From positions 1 to 64,000 of the forward strand of contig JAEYNR010000065.1 of NCBI GenBank assembly GCA_023412475.1: a stretch of DNA of 64,000 nt, in the 5' to 3' direction. Both the position numbers and the translations under genes were made by a program. This DNA comes from Fibrobacterota bacterium (GTDB lineage Bacteria > Fibrobacterota > Chitinivibrionia > Chitinivibrionales > Chitinispirillaceae). Within the stretch, counting starts at the first letter, position 1, and the number at the start of each line of letters is the position of its first letter. The notes under the pieces are model-generated. The model had not been told where the DNA came from, searched no databases, and saw only the letters and a list, made by a program, of their open reading frames with translations. This document shows, piece by piece, positions 47,294-56,194 of this stretch.

Positions 47294-47617
47294 GAGCACA
47301 TTACAAGCATAAGCCTATATTATTGAAGATATCTTATACATTCCAAGTTTTTCTTTACTGACAATTGAATCTGGTGCATTACTTGTGTTTGCTTCTGAAG
47401 CAAACATGGTCATTAATGGTACCTGATCTGCCGTGGAAGCTTAAATGGACCCGGTTAGTTTTACTGGTATATCAGAAATGCAGATAAAACCCCATTAACA
47501 AAATGGGAAATTTTAAATGGAGTGGAATCATATTATGTGACTCTGCAAAAATGGATTTTTGCTATTGTGAATTGAAACTGTTTGCAAATACAATTTTATT
47601 CAGAGAAATGAAAGATC

Positions 47618-50600
47618 ATGAATAAACCAGAACAGATTCCTGACACTTGCAAAAGATGCAGTTACAAACGCTGTATTGGGTTACATTGGGAAAGATCTCT
47701 TGTTTTTTCAGAATATTTTGCAGTTCCGTTGGACTGTCCGCTTCGTGTAAATGATTTATCACAGATTAGCTGGGAACTTCGCTCTTTAAACGACTATAAA
47801 ATCTCCCACATTGCCGGCAAGATATGGGTAGAACACAACGTGGGCACCCGTTATAGTAACGGAACTCAAGGCGAAATACAACACATACTCTATCACTTCC
47901 GTAATAGTAAATGTGTTATGATCGCCAGGTCTCAAAATCCTTACTATCATCCATGGAAACTGTTTGGGTTCTGGGCAGACAGTAACAGTGTTTTAGAAAA
48001 AAAGCCACTGGAGAAGAAAACCTCGGAAGTACAGCCGCAGGAGATAACCGAAGCAACTGTTACTCCGAAACCGATAGAGATAACTGCATCTGGAATGGAG
48101 CACCTTGACCAACTGCTGCAGAAGGAGCACTACCGCAATGTGGCCCAAGGTGATAAAATGAAGCTACTGGCAGAAGTTGATGGAGCTCCCGATGGGGAAC
48201 GGATAAAATTCGAACTCTACTATAGTACATCTAAAAGTGGCAGTACCCATTTTGATACGGTTGTGGGGGAAATAAAAGATGGCATTGGCAGTGCAGAATG
48301 GACTGTTGATCTGAGTGAACCGCTCAAAGATTGCGATACCTTTGAGCTCAAGCACGAACCAGTGGTGCGAGGAAAGTATGGCAAGCCATGTCCGATTGGT
48401 AGGAGGGAGTTAGCTGAAACCGCGACCTGTCCTCTTGATGTGCGTGAATACGCCATTGAAAACTTTCGACGGCTTATCGGGTTTCCATGGGATAATGACA
48501 GAATCGAGGTTTTTGATCCATCCGATTGTATTGATAAAATAAAACACCCTCTTCAACCTCACCTTCTACCTTATGAAGGTGCCAACAATGACGGCAAAGA
48601 AACCGATACACCAACTGTCGTTCCTGACGAGAAGTGGCTATATGCCTTCTCAAAAAAAGGCGACAAAGATTTCATCTCAGAATCATTTGAAACGGTCGGA
48701 AGCGACGGGAAAGCCAAATACCAGCATGTTTCCTGGAAAAATGCTGAATCACACAAAGATACATACCCTCGTAAAACAGAACAGGAAAAGAAAGATAGCT
48801 TTCTTGTACCAGCAGAAAGCGAAACGGTTATTTTTATTTCAGATCACCAGCTTACGTATGCCCGTGTTCTTGAATATCAATCCGACAATGCACTTTTAAA
48901 ACAGCGCGGGTGTACGCTCAATAGTGCAGACCTGAAAAAAGATACTCCTCTTGAAATTGTTCTTCCAGATATTGTTGGTATTGGTGAGCATTTGGCGTAT
49001 AAACACGCAGAAAATGCAGTTTCTTTCAATAAGTACCTTGAGAGTCTGCAGGACAGGCTCAAAGAACCCAATGAAGACAGCCGTCGGCAGTTTGCGAATA
49101 TGCTGCAACAGCTTGCCGATAAACACCCTGTTGTGAAATCCAATATCCATTATGATAAACTAATCGAATACAACATAGAGTTTGAACGTGAACAGGAAGA
49201 ACGGAAACTCACGCTTGACTGGTTCTGCAAAATGCTTTGCAACTGGTTGAAGACTGAGGAATACCAGATTACTCGTAATGATTATTGTGGAAATGATGAA
49301 CTGGAAGAGACTCTCATTGAACGTGAGGCTTCTTGGACGGAAAACCTGTCGAGAACGGAAAGTGGCGCGACCTTCCTTGCAGAGGAAGCAAACGATGAGG
49401 AAAGCTGGTATTATCAGGTTAATGAAGGGAGCATAGGATTCAAGCAGTTGCTCACGTCCTCCCGTTTTACCAACAGTGTAAAAGAGAATCTGATTGACCT
49501 GAAGCTAACCATATTACAGGGCAAAGTCAACGCCCTTGTTTCTGAGAAATTCAAGTACACTACAAAAGCCCAAAGGTACACATGGGAATCAGCGCAAGCA
49601 CTTGAACAACGAAACGATGCCCTTCAAGAATTTCGTGCGCTAAAGAACAAGAAAGGCACCATCACCAGACATCAACTGCGAGCACGTCAAAAACTGGTCA
49701 AGTACGAGATAAAAAAACTACTCAAATCTCACAACCTCTCACTGAACATATCCGATAATATTGACTTCATAAATGAGAATTCAGATAAACTGATTTACAA
49801 CTGTGGTTTAAAACCGACAGGAAAGCAAAAAATCACGACCGAGAAAGCAATAAAGAGTGTTGAAGGAAGAGCCCTTTTAGAGGATGCACGGGGTAAATCG
49901 GCAGAAGCTGCAAAGATGAAGTCACGGGCTGCTACGGCTGAATTCGAGGCTGACGAAGTAAGGAGTCAGATTGATTCAATCAAGACCAGCAGCCTCAATG
50001 TGATAACCAATAAGATATTCATTGCCATAGAGCACGTGAATGTTGTATTGGCAGTCCAGAGTTTCAGAAGCACGTGGGCAGAAGGGGATGCCATAAAAAG
50101 CAGCTTTGAAGCAGTCAGCACTCTGGGTGCTCTTGTTGACATTGGAAAGGAATCTGAGTTTGTAATAGAAGCTTTATCTCCTGCCAGACAGCCCTTGCAT
50201 ACACGCCGACTTTATACCAAAAGCCTGACTAAAATCAAGGAGCTTTCGGCAAGACAAATTACCATTTACAGACTTGACGCTGTTTCGGGTATCTGCGATA
50301 TAGTGGTGTGCGGTTATAATATTTACAACTATTGGCAGGACGACAAAAAACGGCAGATCATTGGTGAATCTATAATCTGCATAGGCAAAGTAATGGGGAC
50401 AGCCACTGCTATCGGGACACTTGTTACAGGAAAGGCTGTCGGTGATGTCCTCTTTCTTGGAGTTACAACTGGTGGATGGGGTTTAATTGCTTCAGGGGTT
50501 GTCCTTGCAGGTGCACTCATTGCATACGTTCTCAGGGAAAAGCCATTGCGAGATTGGGCACGGCAATGCCCGTTCAATAATCTTACAGAGACATTGCAGC

Positions 50601-51343
50601 TTCATGATGTCTCAAATGCTGTGGTCGATAAGCTGAACCTGCCTGATTCCTGGGAGAAGAAAGAAAAACCATTCAGCATCGAGGACTATACCGATTTGTT
50701 AGAAGATGAAATTGACATACAAAGACAGAAACTTTTTGCAATACTTGCAGAATTCACTGTTGAATTCCATACAGCACTACAGCGTGTTCAAGCACTACCT
50801 TCCGATCTATGGAAATTCAAGACATTTCAGATTTCAATTGCTCCCCAAGCTCTGCATAAGAATAAATCAAAATTCTTGGCTGATATTTCTGTAATAGCTG
50901 ACAAGAGCATTTATTCATCAGAGTTTCCTGTTTTGAAGGATTCAGTTGTGCTTGACCATGAAACCAATTGCTTGAATGGAAGCTCAAAGATTGAGGTTTC
51001 CTACAGCCTTGAAGAACTTGCAAAAATAGCCTTCTCTAATGGATACAAGAGCAAGGAGTTTGACGAGTTCATCGAAACGATGAAGTATAAAAAGTATGTG
51101 AGTAAGAAACCCGAACTTGACGATTACATTAATGGTCTGTATGTGTATTCCGATTACGAAATAAAGGCAGATGTCAAAGTTCGCTTAGATTATGAAGGGA
51201 CTTGTATCGAATATGAAACCGCTAAGAAAAATGAATATATAGCTTTGATCGAATCAGACGAAACTGGCTCTGGAAGGTTGGTAATCCCAATCAAGAGCTC
51301 AGAAAGGTTTAAGAAAAGGAATCCGAAATATGCGTTTAGCTAA
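47618..51343 (+). CDS. Large multidomain protein with membrane hairpin, putative toxin/effector
   Basis: I do not recognise a named family. The 1241-residue protein has no signal peptide and starts with a cysteine cluster (CKRCSYKRC, residues 11-19). A beta-rich, Ig-like region covers about 150-265. The middle is long and charged, with a coiled coil at about 745-800 (GRALLEDARGKSAEAAKM). A hydrophobic hairpin rich in Gly and Ala sits at about 911-970 (KVMGTATAIGTLVTGKAVG, then GGWGLIASGVVLAGALIAYV). The last 250 residues are globular. This order (soluble N-terminus, Ig-like module, colicin-like hairpin, soluble tail) resembles VasX-type pore-forming effectors. Two ankyrin lipoproteins follow, the first overlapping by 14 bases, which fits a toxin with periplasmic immunity proteins. 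No type VI secretion genes are seen here. Confidence 0.7.
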   Translation: MNKPEQIPDTCKRCSYKRCIGLHWERSLVFSEYFAVPLDCPLRVNDLSQISWELRSLNDYKISHIAGKIWVEHNVGTRYSNGTQGEIQHILYHFRNSKCVMIARSQNPYYHPWKLFGFWADSNSVLEKKPLEKKTSEVQPQEITEATVTPKPIEITASGMEHLDQLLQKEHYRNVAQGDKMKLLAEVDGAPDGERIKFELYYSTSKSGSTHFDTVVGEIKDGIGSAEWTVDLSEPLKDCDTFELKHEPVVRGKYGKPCPIGRRELAETATCPLDVREYAIENFRRLIGFPWDNDRIEVFDPSDCIDKIKHPLQPHLLPYEGANNDGKETDTPTVVPDEKWLYAFSKKGDKDFISESFETVGSDGKAKYQHVSWKNAESHKDTYPRKTEQEKKDSFLVPAESETVIFISDHQLTYARVLEYQSDNALLKQRGCTLNSADLKKDTPLEIVLPDIVGIGEHLAYKHAENAVSFNKYLESLQDRLKEPNEDSRRQFANMLQQLADKHPVVKSNIHYDKLIEYNIEFEREQEERKLTLDWFCKMLCNWLKTEEYQITRNDYCGNDELEETLIEREASWTENLSRTESGATFLAEEANDEESWYYQVNEGSIGFKQLLTSSRFTNSVKENLIDLKLTILQGKVNALVSEKFKYTTKAQRYTWESAQALEQRNDALQEFRALKNKKGTITRHQLRARQKLVKYEIKKLLKSHNLSLNISDNIDFINENSDKLIYNCGLKPTGKQKITTEKAIKSVEGRALLEDARGKSAEAAKMKSRAATAEFEADEVRSQIDSIKTSSLNVITNKIFIAIEHVNVVLAVQSFRSTWAEGDAIKSSFEAVSTLGALVDIGKESEFVIEALSPARQPLHTRRLYTKSLTKIKELSARQITIYRLDAVSGICDIVVCGYNIYNYWQDDKKRQIIGESIICIGKVMGTATAIGTLVTGKAVGDVLFLGVTTGGWGLIASGVVLAGALIAYVLREKPLRDWARQCPFNNLTETLQLHDVSNAVVDKLNLPDSWEKKEKPFSIEDYTDLLEDEIDIQRQKLFAILAEFTVEFHTALQRVQALPSDLWKFKTFQISIAPQALHKNKSKFLADISVIADKSIYSSEFPVLKDSVVLDHETNCLNGSSKIEVSYSLEELAKIAFSNGYKSKEFDEFIETMKYKKYVSKKPELDDYINGLYVYSDYEIKADVKVRLDYEGTCIEYETAKKNEYIALIESDETGSGRLVIPIKSSERFKKRNPKYAFS

Positions 51344-52049
51344 ATTGCAGAGTTCGCAAATTTTGCAACTGATATTGTTTATCTCGATGTGTTACTTCGC
51401 AGGCTGTGGTACAAAAGAAACAAAAAACGAGGTTGACCTCAAGGACTTAAATCGAAGAATGCTTGCCAATATTGACCAGAGCGTTTCTAATGCAGTCCGT
51501 ATGGTAGAAAAAAAGCTTTTAATGGGTGCTAATGCAAATGCTGCTGACACCAATGGCGTTCCTGCAATTGTCCACGCCTCTGAATCAACGGAAGATGTGC
51601 GTTTTGGATTAGCAAAGCTGCTTATTGATCACGGTGCAGATATAAATGCAGCCAACCGACAGGGTGAAACTGCACTGAAGCATTTCTGTATGAGGGCAGA
51701 TACAGCCTGTTTGAATCTTGTCCTTGCAAATAATGTGAATGTCACCGTGGTGGATTCCTTCGGCTATACCCCACTGCTGCTCCTTACGATGCAAGTATCT
51801 GCATACAACAAGCAGATGGAAGAAAAGGGTTCAGATAAACACAACCAATTGTTCTGGAATACCCCTTTAGCCAGGATTGCAGCCGAGGACTATAACCTCC
51901 CCTATATAAAAGAATTCCTCAAGCGTGGTGCCGACCCGCACCATAAAAGTAAAGACGGTGAAAGCGCTTACAGCATTGCCAGAGAATATGACTTAAATCT
52001 GATAAGAGAGGCAATTGAGCAACATCTGCAAAAGGATAACAAGCAATGA
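51330..52049 (+). CDS. Ankyrin-repeat lipoprotein, copy 1 (putative immunity protein)
   Basis: The 239-residue protein has a lipobox FAGC with the cysteine at residue 26, so it should sit in the periplasm anchored in a membrane. Ankyrin repeats are visible: KLLMGANANAADTNGVPAI, KLLIDHGADINAANRQGETA, LANNVNVTVVDSFGYTPL and FLKRGADPHHKSKDGES. The ATG overlaps the end of the large toxin-like gene by 14 bases, with AAGGA upstream, so the two are coupled. The C-terminal third is almost identical in DNA to copy 2, 898 bases downstream. Periplasmic ankyrin proteins are known immunity partners of secreted effectors in several bacteria; that role here is inferred from context. Confidence 0.85.
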   Translation: MRLAKLQSSQILQLILFISMCYFAGCGTKETKNEVDLKDLNRRMLANIDQSVSNAVRMVEKKLLMGANANAADTNGVPAIVHASESTEDVRFGLAKLLIDHGADINAANRQGETALKHFCMRADTACLNLVLANNVNVTVVDSFGYTPLLLLTMQVSAYNKQMEEKGSDKHNQLFWNTPLARIAAEDYNLPYIKEFLKRGADPHHKSKDGESAYSIAREYDLNLIREAIEQHLQKDNKQ

Positions 52050-52234
52050 AATGTTCTGAATGCAGAAAATCGACGTTTTTAATGTCTTTCAAACTGGATG
52101 ATGGCCGAGTACTTTGTCCTGATTGTTATAACAAAATCAAGAACTCTCTGCCAAAGAAAAAACCTCCATTGGCAACGACCATTCTGAATGTTCTTGCACT
52201 GATACATTTAAGATACAGAGGAGATAAATTGTGA
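52046..52234 (+). CDS. Truncated zinc-ribbon protein, copy 1
   Basis: The 62-residue product shares its first 51 residues with the 101-residue protein of copy 2, including the zinc ribbon CSEC...CPDC. It loses homology right after NVLAL, where the sequence runs into the leader of the second ankyrin gene. It overlaps the ankyrin stop as ATGA. The missing part is the membrane segment, so this copy is probably the non-functional edge of a tandem duplication. Confidence 0.7.
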   Translation: MKCSECRKSTFLMSFKLDDGRVLCPDCYNKIKNSLPKKKPPLATTILNVLALIHLRYRGDKL

Positions 52235-52947
52235 AAACGATATCATGGTCTGTAATTGCCACTTTAATATGCTCTATGTTCTTACTCTTTAGTTGTCAAA
52301 AACTAAAAGAGAAGGCTCTGACAAATGTGCAAATTGACAGTCTTTCAATGGAAGTTGTTTATTTGTCTACCCAAAATATTGATTGTGCTCCGCGTTTTAT
52401 TAGTGAATGCATTGCCAAAGGAGCTAACCCAAACGCTGTTGATACTAACGGGACTCCTGCAATTGTTCATGCCTCATTACGAGTAGACGAACCGCTACGA
52501 TTAGAATTGACAAAGTTACTTATTGAACACGGTGTCGACATAAATGCTGCCAACCGACAAGGAGAAACTGCATTAAAGCATTTTTGTATGAGGAGTGATA
52601 CGGCATGTCTGGATTTTGCCCTTGCCAACAATGTCGATGTCACCGTCGTTGACTCCTTCGGCTACACCCCATTACTGCTTCTTACGATGCAAGTTTCTGC
52701 ATATAATGATTACACAGGTGGGAAGGGTTCAAAAAAACATAGAAGACTCTTTTATGATACAGATTTGGCATTGATTGTAAGTGAAGATTATAATCTCCCC
52801 TATATAAAAGAATTCCTCAAGCGTGGTGCCGACCCGCACCATAAAAGTAAAGACGGTGAAAGCGCTTACAGCATTGCCAAAGAATATGACTTAAATCTGA
52901 TAAGAGAGGCAATTGAGCAACATCTGCAAAAGGATAACAAGCAATGA
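52231..52947 (+). CDS. Ankyrin-repeat lipoprotein, copy 2 (putative immunity protein)
   Basis: The 238-residue protein begins with GTG preceded by GAGGAG, and has a lipobox LFSC (cysteine at residue 22). Its ankyrin repeats match copy 1 in order: FISECIAKGANPNAVDTNG, KLLIEHGVDINAANRQ, LANNVDVTVVDSFGYTPL and FLKRGADPHHKSKDGES. The N-terminal 60 residues are clearly different from copy 1, while the last 50 are almost identical. This pattern suggests that the variable front face decides which toxin is recognised. It overlaps the following zinc-ribbon gene by four bases. Confidence 0.85.
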   Translation: MKTISWSVIATLICSMFLLFSCQKLKEKALTNVQIDSLSMEVVYLSTQNIDCAPRFISECIAKGANPNAVDTNGTPAIVHASLRVDEPLRLELTKLLIEHGVDINAANRQGETALKHFCMRSDTACLDFALANNVDVTVVDSFGYTPLLLLTMQVSAYNDYTGGKGSKKHRRLFYDTDLALIVSEDYNLPYIKEFLKRGADPHHKSKDGESAYSIAKEYDLNLIREAIEQHLQKDNKQ

Positions 52948-53249
52948 AATGTTCAGAATGCAGAAAATCGACGTTTTTAATGTCCTTCAAACTGGATGAT
53001 GGCCGAGTACTTTGTCCTGATTGTTATCATAAAATCAAGGGCTCCCAGCCAAAGAAAAAACCTCCATTGACCTCGACCATTCTGAATGTTCTTGCACTGC
53101 TTTTCTATTCAGTTGGCTTTTTTATGATCGGCTCAGAAATGACTGGTGGACGTTTGATTACAGAAGTGCTGCTGGCTTTTGCAGGTACAGGTTTCCTTTT
53201 AGCCGGACAACTGGTTTCCAGGGCGAATCGAAAGAAACTGAACAGATAA
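52944..53249 (+). CDS. Zinc-ribbon membrane protein, copy 2
   Basis: The 101-residue protein starts with a zinc ribbon (KCSECRKS, then LCPDC) in about the first 28 residues. A lysine-rich linker follows, then two hydrophobic segments at about 48-70 and 75-92 (NVLALLFYSVGFFMIGS, LLAFAGTGFLLAG), so it is predicted to be a small inner-membrane protein with a cytoplasmic ribbon. It overlaps the ankyrin gene stop as ATGA. The same pair occurs twice in tandem, which suggests that ankyrin lipoprotein and zinc-ribbon protein work together. Its function is unknown. Confidence 0.75.
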   Translation: MKCSECRKSTFLMSFKLDDGRVLCPDCYHKIKGSQPKKKPPLTSTILNVLALLFYSVGFFMIGSEMTGGRLITEVLLAFAGTGFLLAGQLVSRANRKKLNR

Positions 53250-54019
53250 AGCAAATCGTTACAAAAAGTAGCCCGTATACATAACGGTCGAATATCACAT
53301 TTAGCATTTCAGATATCGATAACGTCATCCGTTATTGCATAATAATTCAAACGTCCCTGTATTCTGCTTTTCGCTCTCGCATCAGCTCTACAGTTCGAAG
53401 TTTAAACCGCGTATCTGTTATCCACTTTGTATATTCACGCAATTCACTCTGAATTCCTTCAAGCTGGTACATCTCTTTACTTACCTAAAATAACCATACC
53501 GAGTGTGACCACAAAAGTGAGTGAATCCCAGAAATGTAAACATGGGCCGTTTCTCGCTCTCCATCTTTCATTCCTTTCGGGGCTACGTGTCTGATTCAGA
53601 GCTATGCCATCACCTCGTTAAACTCGTACTGGTTCGTACGTCATTATGTAAAGACTCCCAAGCACTACGGAGTGATTTGGTTAAATCTTACTCCGGAAGA
53701 CCTCCTTGTCTTCTTGAAACTGGCTCATAGCCAGGTAGACCGAATATCGAATATCGAATATCGAATATCGAATGTCGATAACGATAACGATAACGATAAC
53801 GATAACGATAACGATAACGATAACGGATAACGGATAACGGATAACGGATAACGGATAACGGATAACGGATAACGATAACGGAAGTCGGATAGTGCACAAT
53901 AAAAAGAAAATTTAGTTTCCATGGAATGTATATTGATTATCGCACGCAGCAATTTTTGCTTTTGTGTGTAGGCGCTTACGGCATCCCAAGTTCTCTGTAA
54001 TCCAAAGGAGTAATTTCAA
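53250..54019. other. Intergenic region with repeats and possible relics
   Basis: The left part holds a short minus-strand frame (about 53354-53480) encoding MYQLEGIQSELREYTKWITD and about 20 more residues, unrecognised and possibly a relic. Around 53640-53730 a plus-strand frame reads TPKHYGVIWLNLTPEDLL, coding-like but without a start. The right part is the repeat tract listed separately. The ribosome site of the next gene lies at about 54005. Confidence 0.45.
53738..53893. repeat. CGAATAT / CGATAA / CGGATAA repeat tract
   Basis: Four CGAATAT units (ending with CGAATGT) are followed by eight perfect CGATAA units from 53776 and seven perfect CGGATAA units from 53824 to 53872, then CGATAACGGAAGTCGGATAG. 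The change from 7-bp to 6-bp and back to 7-bp units is abrupt. Three minus-strand open frames across the tract (I-R-Y-S or R-Y-R-Y type) are translations of the repeat and not genes. Confidence 0.9.
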
Positions 54020-54643
54020 ATGATGATATCAAAACGTATCCTTCCAGTAGCCGCGCTCTTTCTTTTTACGCTCCATCCTGCTGTTCTGCACGCCGATCCT
54101 CCGCTTGTCGGCTTCAAGCTCCGTTTTGGCGGACGATACGACAATGTCCGTATGTGTGTGGCAACACCGGCGGGAGTTAAAGGAGGCATTGCAGCCGATA
54201 TCTCCCTTTTCGCTGATTTTCCCCTTGAACATGGAGCATCGGTTCATGTGGACCTTCCTGTGATGCGGCCGATAATGTTCGGACTTGCTTTTAAAATGCT
54301 GCAGTTCGAACCCACAGTGGCACTCAGGTTTTCTGACCAATCTGAAGGCAAAACCGGGTGGGTCGCCGGTCCTGTTCTCGGAGTTTCGCTGCATTATGGT
54401 CCCGATTACAAGTCCGAATCTTCGGGAGATAACCGTATCGCAGATTTTTTCGCATTGGGTCCCATTGTCGGCGCATATGCCGGGCTTGACTTCCGTAGAC
54501 CGGGAGAAAAATTCGATTTCAGGCTCGGAGTTTCGCCCTATGTCACTTCCTTATTTGGCCTGAGGGATCCTGACAACCACAAAGGTATCGTCATCGGAGG
54601 TCTTGTCGATGCCAGCTTCAGGTTCAGCACAACAAAACGATAA
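54020..54643 (+). CDS. Outer-membrane barrel-like protein
   Basis: A signal peptide (VAALFLFTLHPAVLHA) is followed by a small barrel-like sequence of glycine-spaced amphipathic strands (GFKLRFGGRYDNVRM, GVVLGVSLHYG-like stretches, DFRLGVSPYV) ending in DASFRFSTTKR. AAAGGAG precedes the ATG. The codon use is richer in G+C than that of the neighbouring accessory genes. No function is recognised. It lies between the repeat tract and the mosaic of gene fragments. Confidence 0.75.
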   Translation: MMISKRILPVAALFLFTLHPAVLHADPPLVGFKLRFGGRYDNVRMCVATPAGVKGGIAADISLFADFPLEHGASVHVDLPVMRPIMFGLAFKMLQFEPTVALRFSDQSEGKTGWVAGPVLGVSLHYGPDYKSESSGDNRIADFFALGPIVGAYAGLDFRRPGEKFDFRLGVSPYVTSLFGLRDPDNHKGIVIGGLVDASFRFSTTKR

Positions 54644-55065
54644 AGGAAGATTTCGGCAGCGGCTTTACCGCCAGGTCGAATGATGAAGCCGTTACTATCT
54701 CTTTCAAAAATCATGATAATACTATAGCGCATTCTTATTAAGCCAACTAATCAACCGCCATCCTTTAACTCCTGCTGATGAAAAGGGATTTTGCATACTC
54801 CTTTAATATGGCACTGGCTTTAATGTAAGTATTCTTGTGGATGTTCTCAGTTAAATGCTACCCTCCGCTATTGCTTCCGCCTGGAAAAGAGATGAAGGAG
54901 TTTGAAGCTGATCTGACATCTCTTATATTCTCTTTTACAGAAGCTTCCCCAGAATGGCAGTTACATAAAGTGCACCGTGTTACGATAAAATGCTATCAAA
55001 AGGCATATAAAGATTGATCTGGAATTATCCTGGATAATTTTTCCAAATTAAAAGGAGGCTGAACC
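54644..55065. other. Intergenic region, possible fragment of an extracellular protein
   Basis: Directly after the barrel gene a frame reads DFGSGFTARSNDEAVTISFK and stops near 54742. It looks like a bit of a beta-sandwich domain but has no start. The rest carries no convincing gene. A strong AAAGGAGG just before 55066 belongs to the PspA-like fragment. Confidence 0.35.
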
Positions 55066-55476
55066 ATGAAAGAGAGCATTGCTACAAGGGTAGGCAGGAT
55101 TGTGAGCGGGGGGGCAAACAAGTTGATTGATATGCTTGAAAATGCCGCACCGGAAATGGTACTTGAGGAAGCATTGAGGGAAATTGATGAAGCAATCTAT
55201 GATGTAAAAACGGAATTAGGGAAAGCTGTAGCAAGGAAATATCTTGCCAATTTGCCACAACCTGAAATTCATTCAAAATACGGAAGCATATTACCGTTTG
55301 AGTGTTCCATTATCAATTTGCAGTTTCTTCGTAATAACAGCGCAGCTATCTGCACAACAGCTCAGGCATACTTTACCGATACCCTTGTCAATTTCATACT
55401 TTCAAATGATCGTGTAACTATGGAGGCAAACGGTAAACGGGGCCGATACGTCTCAGTTGTGGTGGCAGACTGGTAA
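55066..55476 (+). pseudogene. PspA/IM30-like protein, truncated
   Basis: The first about 62 codons encode the N-terminus of a PspA/IM30-like membrane-remodelling protein (RVGRIVSGGANKLIDMLEN, MVLEEALREIDEAIYDVK). They are preceded by a perfect AAAGGAGG, so the 5' end is intact. After GKAVARKYLANLP the coiled coil stops and an unrelated stretch of about 65 codons follows, running into the dockerin-tail duplicate. A full protein would have well over 200 residues. It is a truncated or chimeric gene. Confidence 0.7.
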
Positions 55477-55767
55477 CAGCAGACTCAATGAGCAGTTCTT
55501 TGATCGGTTCAACCAGAGGCATTTCCAGTTTTGCGATCCGCACCAATAATCACATTCTGGTTATCCCACTCGCCTTCAGGGTGATATCACCTATGATGGT
55601 AAAGTGGATATTCATGATATCAACAAAGCTTCAAAAAACTGGAAAATTACACCAGACAACCAGGCCTGGGATCCTTCGATCAATGTAAAACTTTCAGAAA
55701 CCGGAACCGAGAAAATCGATATCCGGGACGTTTCCCGAATAAGTAAAAACTGGGAACTAAAGCAGTA
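55450..55767 (+). pseudogene. Duplicate of the dockerin-like tail of the 1383-aa protein
   Basis: This stretch matches the last 320 bases of the large gene at about 60034-60346 almost base for base. It includes the dockerin loops (FDGKVDIHDM corresponds to YDGKVDIHDI here) and the stop codon. One T is missing near 55563 (GGTTATCCCA versus GGTTTATCCCA), which breaks the frame. There is no start codon. It is a partial duplication that has begun to decay. Confidence 0.9.
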
Positions 55768-55768
55768 G

Positions 55769-56194
55769 ATCATTGCCGCTTATTCTAATTCAGCAAAGTT
55801 CTTTTTATCTAATGAAATGCAGGCACGGTTTTGGTTATCGCCGGGCAGTAGCCGGCAGAGTCATCGATATTTCTTTCAATCCTACTTGATTACAGTTTTT
55901 TCCTGGATGTAATTCAGCGGATTTTTGAAGCAACAGCCCGACAGTAGAAAAGTCCAACAGGAAAACTGAACTGTTGCAGACTGCATTTTTCAAATTAGCA
56001 AAATTATCGTCTTACGCGAATTCTGTATCAGCATAAGAAACTCTATAATTTGAAACATCCAAGTTATTCGATCTTTTTTGTTGCAAAAGCATAAAACATT
56101 CCTTAAATTACTACCCATATCTTTTATTGATCATTTCAGCTTCGCCTGATTAAAAAAGCTGAAAAAGCGGCTATCTAATTGAACGTCTTCAACA
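55769..56194. other. Mosaic of gene fragments and upstream region of the large vWA gene
   Basis: 55819-55885 matches 61685-61751 inside the DUF4114 gene, including GGGCAGTAGCCGGCAGAG. 55891-55981 matches 41746-41837, the 3' end of the CDP-alcohol phosphatidyltransferase gene plus downstream bases. Both copies are short, out of frame and decayed. The remaining 200 bases precede the vWA gene and should hold its promoter. Confidence 0.8.

Larger units (their letters stand above)
46816..47617. other. Intergenic region before the large toxin-like gene
   Basis: The region contains a short repeat tract at about 46977-47056, a tRNA-Ser remnant at about 47247 and a stretch of about 300 bases with no recognisable feature. 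The promoter of the 1241-residue protein must lie in the last few hundred bases; no confident promoter was found. Confidence 0.45.

Noticed and set aside
43114..53893. Repeat tracts considered as CRISPR arrays
   Set aside because: Units are 6-7 bp and contiguous, without spacers, and no cas genes are present.
53681..53952. Three minus-strand open frames over the CGATAA/CGGATAA tract
   Set aside because: They only translate the simple repeat in its three frames.
54835..55017. 60-aa plus-strand frame
   Set aside because: No ribosome site, no family resemblance, surrounded by fragments; not supported as a gene.
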